Shown here piece after piece: positions 55,561-64,000 of a stretch of DNA of 64,000 nt. This DNA is from Desulfuromonadales bacterium (GTDB lineage Bacteria; Desulfobacterota; Desulfuromonadia; Desulfuromonadales; BM103), in contig JAMONP010000018.1 in NCBI GenBank assembly GCA_027065695.1, positions 1-64,000 on the forward strand. The letters are read 5' to 3'. The notes beneath the pieces are model-generated. The model searched no databases, was not told the origin of the DNA, and saw nothing but the letters and a program-made list of their open reading frames with translations. The position numbers and the translations under genes are program-made. Every line of letters begins with the position of its first letter. Position 1 is the first letter of the stretch.

Positions 55561-56463
55561 TCAAACCTTTTGTGTGACAGCTTTGCCAAGCAGACCGGAA
55601 GGCCGCAATATCAGTATCAACACCAGAACCCCGAAGGCAAAAACATCCTCATAGGCACTTGAAATGTAGCCTGCTGCGTAAGCCTCTGTCAGCCCCAGAA
55701 CCATGGCACCTAGCACTGCACCAGGGATATTGCCGATACCACCGAGAACGGCCGCCGTAAAGGCTTTAACACCAGCCATAAAACCGATATAGAAATTGAT
55801 CTGGCCAATGTAAGAGCCAACCAGAACACCGCCGATTGCCGCCAGAACTGATCCAATAATGAAGGTAGTGGAGATGACATTATCGACGTTGACCCCAACC
55901 AGGCGAGCCATGGTCATGTCCTGCTGAGTCGCACGCATTGCCTTGCCTATTCGGGTATATTTGATGAGTACGGTCAGAGCGACCATACTGACAGCACTGG
56001 TCACCAGAATGACCAGTTCAGCCGAACCCATAATATGCGCAATCGGCTCCATGAAGTCGAAATCGGGAATCAGTGCAGGAAATGGCAGGAAATCCGGTGT
56101 TTGTGCCAGAAGAACGTAATTCTGCAGGAACAGCGACATGCCAATGGCGCTGATCAACGGAGAAAGCCGTGGGGCATTTCGCAAGGGGCGATAAGCAATC
56201 TTTTCCAGAGTATAACCATAGGCTGCTGCGTAAATGACCGCGATCAGACCAGCCAGGATCAGGATCGAGACCCCGGAAAAACCATAGATCGTCAGTACTC
56301 CGGAGACGATCAGGGCGACAAAAGCTCCGATCATATAAATTTCGCCATGGGCAAAGTTGATCAACTGGATTATGCCGTAGACCATCGTATAACCCAGCGC
56401 GATCAGGGCATAAATACTACCCCGGACCAAGCCGCTACTGGAGAGTTCAAGAAAATATTCCAT
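55561..56463 (-). CDS. livH: Branched-chain amino acid ABC transporter, permease LivH
   Basis: 300 residues, about eight membrane segments. SGLVRGSIYALIALGYTMVYGIIQLINFAHGE near the start and GINFYIGFMAGVKAFTAAVLGGIGNIPGA-type stretch near residue 225 are diagnostic, though here QINFYIGFMAGVKAF. The ATG at 56463 has CGGA upstream; a TTG five codons earlier is possible. 72 bp precede livM. Confidence 0.92.
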   Translation of the reverse strand: MEYFLELSSSGLVRGSIYALIALGYTMVYGIIQLINFAHGEIYMIGAFVALIVSGVLTIYGFSGVSILILAGLIAVIYAAAYGYTLEKIAYRPLRNAPRLSPLISAIGMSLFLQNYVLLAQTPDFLPFPALIPDFDFMEPIAHIMGSAELVILVTSAVSMVALTVLIKYTRIGKAMRATQQDMTMARLVGVNVDNVISTTFIIGSVLAAIGGVLVGSYIGQINFYIGFMAGVKAFTAAVLGGIGNIPGAVLGAMVLGLTEAYAAGYISSAYEDVFAFGVLVLILILRPSGLLGKAVTQKV

Positions 56464-56556
56464 CGATGTTTTCCGCAATCCTTAAGGGTGTAGTTCCAAC
56501 CTAGTGAGTGTGAGATCCCAACTGGAATGGCAGTTGGTTGTTGAATACTCTAACAC

Positions 56557-56594
56557 AAAAAACGCGGGGGACAGGCCATTGAGCCTGACCCCCG
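56557..56594 (-). terminator. Hairpin between the liv binding-protein gene and livH
   Basis: On the minus strand CGGGGG-T-CAGG pairs with CCTG-T-CCCCCG, followed by CGTTTTTTG. It lies 34 bp after the binding-protein stop. It probably ends most transcripts there, so that the binding protein is made in excess over the permease genes. Confidence 0.85.
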
Positions 56595-56627
56595 ATTTAT
56601 TTCGTCGTATTCGATCATTTACTTCAG

Positions 56628-57749
56628 CTACTTCAGCTCAACAAATTTACCATTCTGCACCTGAAATACGGAGAAACCGACGCCTTCTGCATCACCTTTG
56701 GCGTCAAACTTGATTTTGCCAACCGCAGTGTCAACAAAGGAACTCTTGAGAGCTTTTTCCAGACCTGCATACTCGGTGCCGCCGGAAACCTTGATGGCAT
56801 TCAGAACAGTCTGCATTGCGGCATAACCCTGGTCAAAGAAAGTCCCTGGCTCTTTACCGTATTTACTGACGTAGTCTGCCTTGGCCTTTTGGTTTACAGC
56901 CAAGTTGGAAACATCCATCGGACCGGTTGCATAAACACCTTCAGCATTTTTGCCAGCGATTTCGAGGAAACCATCGCCTTTAACACCGTCAGGACCAAGG
57001 AAAGGAATTTTCATGCGCTTTTTCTTCATCTGGGAAACCAGCTTGGAGGCTTCAGGATGATAGCCACCGAAAATAACAGCATCAGCCTTCTCACGACGGA
57101 CTTTCTGTACAACAGCAGAATAATCCATGGCACCAGGAGTAATACCTTCAAAAAGGACTACTTCAGCCTTGCCACCGGCTTCGATAAATTGCTTGGAGAA
57201 ATCGGCAAACCCTTTGCCGTAATCGCCTTTGTCATGGAGGATGGCAATCCTCTTGGCGCCAAGCTTATCTGTAACAAATTCAGCAGCAAGTTTGCCCTGA
57301 TCATCATCTGGAGCAATAGTACGGTAGAAGTTGGGGTAATCACCGCTCTGAGTCAGAGGAGGATTGGTTGCTGAAGGTGAAACAGCAATAATACCTGCCT
57401 CCTTGTAGATACCAAGAGCCGCCTTGGTGGCACCGGAGCAAACGTGACCGATGACGACATCAACATCCAGCGAAACCAGCTTGGTTGCAGCGTTAGTGGC
57501 GATCTCTGGCTTGCATTGATCATCCATGGGAATAACTTCAATCTGCTTACCAAGGACACCACCTTTGGCATTCACCTGTTCGGCAACCATCTTTGCAGCT
57601 TCCATGGTCGGGATTCCATAGGGAGCCAGGTCACCCGTATGGGGGCCTGCCACACCAATTTTGATCGTATCAGCGGCAAAACCGGTTGCCGGAACAACCA
57701 TGCTCAGCAAAGCGACCAGGACAAGCTTCTTAATTACACTTTTGCGCAT
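56628..57749 (-). CDS. livK: Branched-chain amino acid ABC transporter, binding protein
   Basis: 373-residue periplasmic protein with signal peptide (LVLVALLSMVVPATGFA, cleavage near residue 25). IKIGVAGPHTGDLAPYG near residue 30, the paired cysteines (DQCKPEIATN and GHVCSGATKAAL) and SPSATNPPLTQSG are those of LivJ/LivK. AGGAGG lies 4 bp before the ATG. First gene of the five-gene importer, separated from livH by a terminator-like hairpin. Confidence 0.93.
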   Translation of the reverse strand: MRKSVIKKLVLVALLSMVVPATGFAADTIKIGVAGPHTGDLAPYGIPTMEAAKMVAEQVNAKGGVLGKQIEVIPMDDQCKPEIATNAATKLVSLDVDVVIGHVCSGATKAALGIYKEAGIIAVSPSATNPPLTQSGDYPNFYRTIAPDDDQGKLAAEFVTDKLGAKRIAILHDKGDYGKGFADFSKQFIEAGGKAEVVLFEGITPGAMDYSAVVQKVRREKADAVIFGGYHPEASKLVSQMKKKRMKIPFLGPDGVKGDGFLEIAGKNAEGVYATGPMDVSNLAVNQKAKADYVSKYGKEPGTFFDQGYAAMQTVLNAIKVSGGTEYAGLEKALKSSFVDTAVGKIKFDAKGDAEGVGFSVFQVQNGKFVELK

Positions 57750-58004
57750 ACTGCCTCCTTTTTAAAAAGTCAAATGGGTATTACGACCTCAAAGAATAGT
57801 CTTTTGTTATAAAGGAAATGTCCTTCGTACGTCAAGGTCCAACCTGCTGGGAATTTATCAGGACTGAAGAATCCATCAATTTATCGTTAAATCTAAAGGC
57901 AATCTTGTCAACTATATAGCCTCAATTCACGCTCACTGAGCAGTTCACAAATAATGGTAAACTGTAAAGTTATGACTTCACAGCCGCAGCCATAGCAGCC
58001 CAAA

Positions 58005-61000
58005 TTACTCCAGAACAATCAGCAAGTCTCCCTGATCAATCTGATTGCCATCATCAAAGCGGATTTCGGCAACCACACCGTCAACCTTGGTCTTGACATT
58101 GGTCTCCATCTTCATTGCCTCAGTAGTCAACAGAGTATCTCCGGCAGAGACCTTCTCACCGACACTCACCAGCATTTTAAATACCTTACCCGGCATCGGC
58201 GCACCGACATGCCTGGAATTAGCCGGATCAGCCTTCTCATGGCTGACCACATCGGGTTCAACCGAAAGGTCCTTGATTGAAACGACTCTTGGTTCACCAT
58301 TCAGTTCAAAATAGATGTTGCGGGTACCATCTTCATGGACACGACCGATGGCGTTCAGTTTAATAATCAGGGTCTTACCTGCCTCGATATCGATACTGAC
58401 TTCATCACCGACATCGAGTCCATAGAAGAAGACCGGGGTCGGCAGGAAAGATGTATCACTGTATTCCTGGCGAAAACGGTCATATTCCTCAAAAACTCCC
58501 GGGTAGAGAACTGCAGAGAGGACATCACGATCGCTCACGTCGTGACCTAGTTTAGTTTGCAGATCGTCTTTTTTAGCTGCAAAATCAACAGGTTCAAGTA
58601 ATTCACCAGGACGGCAGGTGAGCGGTTGCTCGCCTTTAAGGATGATCTTCTGTAGTTCCGGCGGGAAACCGCCGACCGGTTGACCGATCATACCCTTAAA
58701 GAAGTCGATCACGCTCTGCGGGAAGGCAAGCTCTTCGCCTTTGGTAAAAACATCTTCAGGTTCAAGATTGTTCTGCACCAGAAACATCGTCATATCACCG
58801 ACAATTTTGGAGGATGGAGTGACCTTGATAATGTCACCGAAAAGGTCGTTGACCTTACGATACATTTCCTTACACTCTTCCCATCGATGGCCGAGTCCCA
58901 GACCTTCAACCTGTGGTTTGTAGTTGGAGTACTGGCCGCCTGGGATTTCATGGTGGTAAACCTGTGCGGTACCACTACGCAGCTCCGATTCGAACGGAGC
59001 ATAAAAGGTGCGGACACTTTCCCAGTAGTTGGCCAGTTCCTGCAGACCCTTCTGGTCAAGTTGCGGATCCCAGATCGATCCTTCCAGGGTCGCAAGCAGA
59101 GCGTTCATGTTCGGCTGGGCGGTAAGGCCAGAGACCGATGAAAGTGCCACATCGACAATATCGACCCCGGCCTGGGCAGCCATCATCAGCATGGCACCAC
59201 CGTTGCTTGAAGTATCATGAGTGTGCAGATGAATCGGAATACTGATTTCGTTTTTCAACGCTTTGATCAATTTCACGGCAGCAAAGGGTTTGAGTAACCC
59301 AGCCATATCTTTAATAGCCAGGATATGGGCACCCATTTTTTCAAGTTCTTTGGCCAGGTCAACATAGTACTGCAGTGGGTACTTGTCACGTTTAGGATCG
59401 AGGATATCACCGGTGTAGCACATTGCGGCTTCACAAATGGCATCGGTCTGCTCACGCACAGCCGCCATCGCCACCTGCATCCCTTTGGTCCAGTTCAGTG
59501 AATCAAAGATCCGGAACACATCGATGCCACTCTCCGCGGCCTTAACGGTGAAATCTTTGACCACATTGTCTGGGTAATTAGTGTAACCAACAGCATTGGA
59601 GCCACGCAGCAGCATCTGAAACAGGATGTTCGGCACTTTCTTGCGCAGACGTTCAAGCCGATCCCAAGGATCTTCAGTAAGGAACCGCATAGAGACGTCA
59701 TAGGTCGCCCCACCCCACATCTCGAGCGAAAAAAGCCCGCCGCCGAGATGCGCTGTGGCCTCGGCAATTCGGTCGAGGTCATGGGTGCGAAAACGGGTCG
59801 CCATCAGTGATTGATGAGCATCGCGCCAGGTGGTATCGGTGATCAGTAGCTGCCTGTTCTTGCAAGCCCAGTCGGCCAGCCCTTGCGGACCCTTGTCGAG
59901 CAGAATATCACGGGTGCCACGTGGGTGCTGCTGACCATATGCAATCTCTGGGACATCTGGCTCTCGAAGATCACGAAAATTGAGGCGTTTCTCCGGTTTG
60001 ATACCGGGGTAACCATTGACTAGAGTGTGGCCGATATAGCTGAGAATCTTGTTGGCACGGTCTTGTTTGAACGCCAGTTGGAAGACCTCGGGGTGCTTGT
60101 CCAAAAACGATGTATCACACTTTCCTTCGAGAAAAACCGGATGTGTAATCACCCGTTCGAGGAAGCCTATATTGGTCTTTACGCCGCGGATACGAAACTC
60201 CTGCAGTGCACGGTGCATGGTGCGGGAGGCATCTGTGAAAGTCAGCCCCCAGGTCGATATTTTGACCAGTAGGGAATCGTAGTGCGGAGTAATCCGCGCC
60301 CCGGCATACCCAGCAGCAGCATCAAGGCGCACACCAAAACCGGCCGCAGTCCGATAAGCCTTGATCGTACCAAAATCAGGTGCGAAGTTATTCTTTGGAT
60401 CTTCGGTGGTGATACGGCTCTGGATGGCATAGCCACGCAGTTCGATGTCCTTCTGGCTCTTGATTCCAATCTCTGGATCACTGAGTTTGTAACCTTGTGC
60501 GATGTGGATCTGTGCCTGTACCAGGTTGCGCATAGTGACCAGTTCGGTAACGGTGTGCTCGACCTGAATACGTGGGTTTACCTCGATAAAATAGAAGTTG
60601 CCCTGCTTGTCCATCAGGAATTCGACAGTTCCGGCATTCCGGTAACCGACGTGCCTGGCCAGAGCCAGAGCGTAGTCACAAACTTCCTTACGCTTCTTGT
60701 TATTGAGATAGAGCGATGGAGCAATCTCGATCACTTTCTGATGACGACGCTGAATGGAGCAGTCTCGCTCGTAGAAATGCACAATATTACCATGATTATC
60801 GCCGAGGATCTGCACCTCGACATGCTTTGGATCTTCCACGAATTTCTCTATAAAAACGGTTGCATCACCAAAAGCTGCCTTGGCTTCCGAAGCTGCTGAT
60901 TTAAGCCCTTCGAGAAGCTCTTTTTGATTATAGGCAACACGCATGCCGCGACCGCCGCCACCGGAACTCGCCTTGATGATGACCGGATATCCGGCTTCCT

Positions 61001-61460
61001 TGGCGAATATCAGCGCCTCTTCTTCAGTGCGGATCGGATCATCAGTCCCAGGCACAACCGGGACCCCGGCAGCAACAGCGACCTTACGCCCGGAGATCTT
61101 GTCGCCGACGCGACGATGGATTTCAGGAGTCGGACCAATAAAAACAATGCCAGCCCGCTCGCAGGCCTCAGCAAATTCAGCATTTTCAGAAAGAAAACCA
61201 TAGCCTGGATGAATCGCGTCCACATCCTTTTTACGAGCCAGGTCGATAATTTCATCGATACTTAGGTAGGCATCAACAGGTCCTTTGCCTTTACCAATAA
61301 GGTAGGCCTCGTCAGCTTTATAACGATGCAGAGAAAGTTTGTCTTCATCTGAATATATTGCCACCGTATTGATACCGAGTTCCGTACAGGCACGGAAAAT
61401 TCGAATAGCGATTTCCCCGCGGTTAGCAGCCATAACCTTGTGAAATTTCTTAATTGGCAT
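58005..61460 (-). CDS. pyc: Pyruvate carboxylase
   Basis: Single-chain biotin enzyme forming oxaloacetate from pyruvate. 1151 residues in the standard order: biotin carboxylase (MAANRGEIAIRI, ATP-grasp loop KASSGGGGRGMR near residue 163, EVNPRIQVEHTVTE near residue 296), carboxyltransferase barrel (TWRDAHQS near residue 548, HTHDTSSNG), allosteric/PYC domain and C-terminal biotinyl domain with the target lysine in EAMKMET near residue 1117. GAGGAGG precedes the ATG. Supplies the TCA cycle or gluconeogenesis during growth on acetate or pyruvate. Confidence 0.97.
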   Translation of the reverse strand: MPIKKFHKVMAANRGEIAIRIFRACTELGINTVAIYSDEDKLSLHRYKADEAYLIGKGKGPVDAYLSIDEIIDLARKKDVDAIHPGYGFLSENAEFAEACERAGIVFIGPTPEIHRRVGDKISGRKVAVAAGVPVVPGTDDPIRTEEEALIFAKEAGYPVIIKASSGGGGRGMRVAYNQKELLEGLKSAASEAKAAFGDATVFIEKFVEDPKHVEVQILGDNHGNIVHFYERDCSIQRRHQKVIEIAPSLYLNNKKRKEVCDYALALARHVGYRNAGTVEFLMDKQGNFYFIEVNPRIQVEHTVTELVTMRNLVQAQIHIAQGYKLSDPEIGIKSQKDIELRGYAIQSRITTEDPKNNFAPDFGTIKAYRTAAGFGVRLDAAAGYAGARITPHYDSLLVKISTWGLTFTDASRTMHRALQEFRIRGVKTNIGFLERVITHPVFLEGKCDTSFLDKHPEVFQLAFKQDRANKILSYIGHTLVNGYPGIKPEKRLNFRDLREPDVPEIAYGQQHPRGTRDILLDKGPQGLADWACKNRQLLITDTTWRDAHQSLMATRFRTHDLDRIAEATAHLGGGLFSLEMWGGATYDVSMRFLTEDPWDRLERLRKKVPNILFQMLLRGSNAVGYTNYPDNVVKDFTVKAAESGIDVFRIFDSLNWTKGMQVAMAAVREQTDAICEAAMCYTGDILDPKRDKYPLQYYVDLAKELEKMGAHILAIKDMAGLLKPFAAVKLIKALKNEISIPIHLHTHDTSSNGGAMLMMAAQAGVDIVDVALSSVSGLTAQPNMNALLATLEGSIWDPQLDQKGLQELANYWESVRTFYAPFESELRSGTAQVYHHEIPGGQYSNYKPQVEGLGLGHRWEECKEMYRKVNDLFGDIIKVTPSSKIVGDMTMFLVQNNLEPEDVFTKGEELAFPQSVIDFFKGMIGQPVGGFPPELQKIILKGEQPLTCRPGELLEPVDFAAKKDDLQTKLGHDVSDRDVLSAVLYPGVFEEYDRFRQEYSDTSFLPTPVFFYGLDVGDEVSIDIEAGKTLIIKLNAIGRVHEDGTRNIYFELNGEPRVVSIKDLSVEPDVVSHEKADPANSRHVGAPMPGKVFKMLVSVGEKVSAGDTLLTTEAMKMETNVKTKVDGVVAEIRFDDGNQIDQGDLLIVLE

Positions 61461-61510
61461 TGTTCCTCCTCAAAAGCTGGATCCGTAACTCAAACCTGAA
61501 TCTAGAAGAC

Positions 61511-61548
61511 TGTCGGACTATTTACGACCAGACCCGTATAGTCCGACA
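61511..61548. promoter_or_regulatory. Perfect 11-bp inverted repeat in the pyc leader
   Basis: TGTCGGACTAT and ATAGTCCGACA enclose 16 bases, about 50 bp upstream of the pyc start codon. It could be an operator or form an mRNA hairpin in the 5' leader. No T run follows directly. Confidence 0.5.
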
Positions 61549-61960
61549 ACCTCCTGTGAGTACTAACGGATTCAGATTAAAGGTAAAAGTTTATTTACAA
61601 TAAAATTAATCAGCCTTGGTAAATATTTAGTCGCGTTAAAATTTTATAACAAAATTAAATACTTACAGGTTTCCCAGAGGTTAATCTAACCAAAACGAGG
61701 CAAAGAGTGTCAAGCGAAAAACCGTTCTATTTTCAACCCTTTAATATAACTGATAATTTTTATCTCTAATCGCATTGAAATCATAATCTCTCTGTAAAGA
61801 TGAATCTGGTCCCAATATAGCTTGGTTTTCTCTTCAGCCTTGAGATTTCATCAGGAGACCAAGCTGATTGCCCTTGCAAACCCTCAATATCCATGATAAT
61901 TTACGCAAAACGTCAATTTCATGACGCAACTTTATGATAAAATTGGGAGCCTTGCCGGTC
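61549..61960. other. AT-rich intergenic region between pyc and the NtrC-type gene
   Basis: No gene is seen. The region is AT-rich and must carry divergent promoters. Another inverted repeat, AGCTTGGT (61819-61826) and ACCAAGCT (61858-61865), lies about 95 bp before the regulator start. Confidence 0.5.
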
Positions 61961-63340
61961 ATGGACAATATCGCCCGTATTCTGTTTATAGATGATGATC
62001 CAGGTAGCCGGGAAAGTCTAACCCTACTCCTTGAGCTTGAAGGCTATCAGGTGGAAGCTGTCGCAGTTGGTGAAGATGCAATAGAATTGCTCTCCAGAAA
62101 GAGCTACGACGTCGTTATCACCGATCTCTTTCTACCAGGTGTAAGCGGCATAGATATCCTTAAATATGTTAAAGAGCATTCCCTGCCTTGCAACGTCATC
62201 CTTATCACCGGCAACGCAACGGCTGAAACGGCTGTCAAGGCAATGAAGGAAGGTGCTTTTGACTACATTACCAAACCCCTCAATTTTGAAGAACTGAAGG
62301 TACTGGTTACAAAGGCTGTCGAAAAAACCCGTCTGGTTGCTGAAAATCTTTATCTGCGCCAGCAATTACGCGGCAAATACAAATTTGATAACATTATTGG
62401 CAATAGCCCAGCCATCCAGCAAGTCTTTTCCCGCATGGAAAAGATCCTCCACACAGATTCAACCGTACTCATTCTTGGTGCGTCCGGAACCGGCAAAGAG
62501 TTGGTGGCACGCGCTATCCACTTCAATGGCTCACGTAAAGAAAAACCATTTATTCCGATAAACTGTGGAGCGATACCAGGCGAGTTACTGGAAAGTGAAC
62601 TTTTCGGTCATATACGCGGTTCGTTTACCGGGGCCGTTGCAGACAAACCGGGGAAATTCGAACTAGCCAACCATGGAACCATTTTTCTTGATGAAATAGG
62701 TACCATGCCTCTGCACCTGCAGATGAAACTACTGCGTGTTCTACAGGAACAGGAAATCGAACGGGTTGGTTCGACACATCCAACAAAACTGGACGTACGG
62801 GTGATTTCTGCAACGAATACCGACCTTGAGGAAAAAGTTCGTCTCGGTGAATTTCGCGAAGACCTCTACTATCGACTGAATGTTATCCCTATTCCTCTGC
62901 CGCCATTGCAAAAGCGGCGTGAAGACATTCCTTTGCTAGCTAAACATTTTCTAAGAAAAATCTGTATGGATATGCACCGTCCATTACTGGATCTGACACT
63001 GGATGCAATAAGAGCTCTGGAGAGTTATGAATGGCCAGGCAATGTTCGAGAGATGGAAAATGCCATTGAACGAGCTGTTGCCCTGACCGACAGCAACGTT
63101 ATTGATCTACAGGATCTGCCGCCCCAGATTGGCAACGTTTCTCAGGAAAACGGACACTTGCCGACACTGCATATCCCTGATGAAGGCTTGAACATGGCTG
63201 AAACGGTCGCGTATATTGAGCAGACATTAATCAAGCAGGCCATGGATAAATCAAGTAACGTCAAGGCCCGTGCCGCCAATCTTCTAAAAATTAATCGCAC
63301 AACCCTGGTTGAAAAAATCAAACGCTACGGTATGAATTAA
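61961..63340 (+). CDS. Sigma-54-dependent response regulator, NtrC family
   Basis: 459 residues. Receiver domain with acidic pair IDDDPGS and phospho-acceptor in VITDLFLPGVSG near residue 54; AAA+ domain with Walker A GASGTGKE near residue 170; sigma-54 loop GSFTGA near residue 221, where the usual GAFTGA has serine for alanine; Fis-type helix-turn-helix at the end (ANLLKINRTTLVEKIKRYG). The ATG at 61961 has GGGAG 11 bp upstream; an ATG at 61934 is possible. No partner kinase is adjacent within the window. Confidence 0.92.
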   Translation: MDNIARILFIDDDPGSRESLTLLLELEGYQVEAVAVGEDAIELLSRKSYDVVITDLFLPGVSGIDILKYVKEHSLPCNVILITGNATAETAVKAMKEGAFDYITKPLNFEELKVLVTKAVEKTRLVAENLYLRQQLRGKYKFDNIIGNSPAIQQVFSRMEKILHTDSTVLILGASGTGKELVARAIHFNGSRKEKPFIPINCGAIPGELLESELFGHIRGSFTGAVADKPGKFELANHGTIFLDEIGTMPLHLQMKLLRVLQEQEIERVGSTHPTKLDVRVISATNTDLEEKVRLGEFREDLYYRLNVIPIPLPPLQKRREDIPLLAKHFLRKICMDMHRPLLDLTLDAIRALESYEWPGNVREMENAIERAVALTDSNVIDLQDLPPQIGNVSQENGHLPTLHIPDEGLNMAETVAYIEQTLIKQAMDKSSNVKARAANLLKINRTTLVEKIKRYGMN

Positions 63341-63389
63341 AAACCGGGTCTGTCGGTTTGATCCATAACCATGATAAGGAGCCTATTCA

Positions 63390-63596
63390 ATGTCACAAAT
63401 ACCCGCTATCGACCCAGACTGCTGCATCGGCTGTGAAGTCTGCACTCAGGTCTGCCCAGAGGTCTTCCGTATGAAGGAGAGCCACAACGGCCACGACCAT
63501 GAGAACGCTATAGTTCACAACCCGACCGGGGCACCTGAGTCCAAAATTGAGACAGCTATGGATAATTGTCCATCAGCTTGCATTTATTGGACGTAG
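63390..63596 (+). CDS. Monocluster 4Fe-4S ferredoxin
   Basis: 68 residues. The cysteines in CIGCEVCTQVCPEVF (residues about 12-26) and in NCPSACIYW at the end match Desulfovibrio-type ferredoxins with one cluster, where the fourth ligand is the late CP cysteine. The loop between is His/Asn rich (ESHNGHDHENA), unusual for the family. AAGGAG precedes the ATG. It lies 49 bp after the regulator gene. Confidence 0.9.
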   Translation: MSQIPAIDPDCCIGCEVCTQVCPEVFRMKESHNGHDHENAIVHNPTGAPESKIETAMDNCPSACIYWT

Positions 63597-63619
63597 CACC
63601 CAGGAAAGCCCTTTCACCC

Positions 63620-64000
63620 GTGCCGCCACTTGATCTGATAAGCAAATACTATGACGGCCATGCTATGGCCAGAAGTATACTGATTGCGCATAGTCACCAG
63701 GTTGCCAGACTGGCCGTTACAGTAGCTGATCATGTTGGTCGAAGTGAATCTGTCGATATAGACTTTATCGAACAAGCCGCCATGCTACATGATATCGGCA
63801 TGCTTTACACTGACACGCCTATACTTGGCTGTCATGGTGACAAACCTTATATTGCCCACGGAATTCTTGGCGCAGAATTACTGTCCAAAGAAAACCTGCC
63901 TCGCCATGCCTTGGTTTGCGAACGCCACATCGGGGTCGGCCTGACTGTTGAGGACATAAAATTACAGGGTTTGTCACTGCCATTACGCGACATGCGTCCA
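63620..64000 (+). CDS. HD-domain phosphohydrolase-like protein, cut by window end
   Basis: The frame stays open to the window edge. HSHQVARLAVTVADHV near codon 30 and MLHDIGMLYTDTP carry the metal-binding H...HD pattern; IAHGILGAELL and CERHIGVGLT continue the HD superfamily fold. The pattern resembles the small HD hydrolases of archaea and deltaproteobacteria. The start is uncertain: a GTG at 63620, a TTG at 63587 overlapping the ferredoxin gene, or an ATG at 63665. Confidence 0.7.
   Translation, partial: MPPLDLISKYYDGHAMARSILIAHSHQVARLAVTVADHVGRSESVDIDFIEQAAMLHDIGMLYTDTPILGCHGDKPYIAHGILGAELLSKENLPRHALVCERHIGVGLTVEDIKLQGLSLPLRDMRP

Overview
The window looks like a chromosomal segment of a Desulfuromonadales-type bacterium (the Geobacter/Desulfuromonas/Pelobacter relatives of the former Deltaproteobacteria). 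This is inferred from gene content and order: dnaE-accA, leuB-asd-ecfT-truA, guaB-guaA, a single-chain pyruvate carboxylase, many sigma-54 response regulators, and dispersed palindromic repeats. No rRNA, tRNA, CRISPR array, intact insertion sequence or prophage was seen.

Layout. 0-6.4 kb: accA, dnaE, a YceF-type Maf pyrophosphatase and a small unknown gene, mostly on the minus strand. 6.7-23.3 kb: a nitrate-respiration block. On the minus strand a membrane-anchored cytochrome c gene heads narGHJI, followed by two nitrate/nitrite porters and a lone PAS protein. Divergently on the plus strand lie mobA, mobB, a ModE-like DNA-binding protein, a ModABC-type molybdate/tungstate importer and moeA. 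The block therefore encodes the enzyme, its substrate transport, its molybdenum supply and its final cofactor steps, around an intergenic region with FNR-like boxes. 23.3-27.1 kb: a glycine betaine importer (proVWX-like) behind a hairpin-rich leader that has its own near-consensus promoter. 27.1-33.4 kb: a WYL regulator, a CaiB-type CoA-transferase, a PlsC-like acyltransferase, an SPFH/NfeD pair, a higBA toxin-antitoxin pair and two decayed gene remnants. This is the most accessory-looking stretch.

33.4-43.8 kb: a TAXI-type TRAP transporter operon (secreted unknown protein, TAXI binding protein, DUF1850 protein, fused permease, DapA-like aldolase, SDR). It sits behind a near-perfect sigma-54 promoter and next to a DctB/DctD-like two-component system with a flavoprotein gene in front. 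44.2-51.3 kb: purine (guaBA), tRNA modification (truA), an orphan EcfT, lysine/threonine (asd) and leucine (leuB) genes. 52-57.7 kb: a ferritin-like protein and a full branched-chain amino acid ABC importer. 58-64 kb: pyruvate carboxylase, an NtrC-type regulator, a ferredoxin and the start of an HD-domain protein cut by the window edge.

Most likely places for something undescribed: the proV leader (alternative hairpins plus a 51-codon ORF), the sigma-54 TRAP operon with its secreted first gene and two enzymes lacking canonical catalytic residues, the soluble insert in the NarK1-type porter, and the 147-bp repeat whose terminal inverted repeat supplies the stop codon of moeA.
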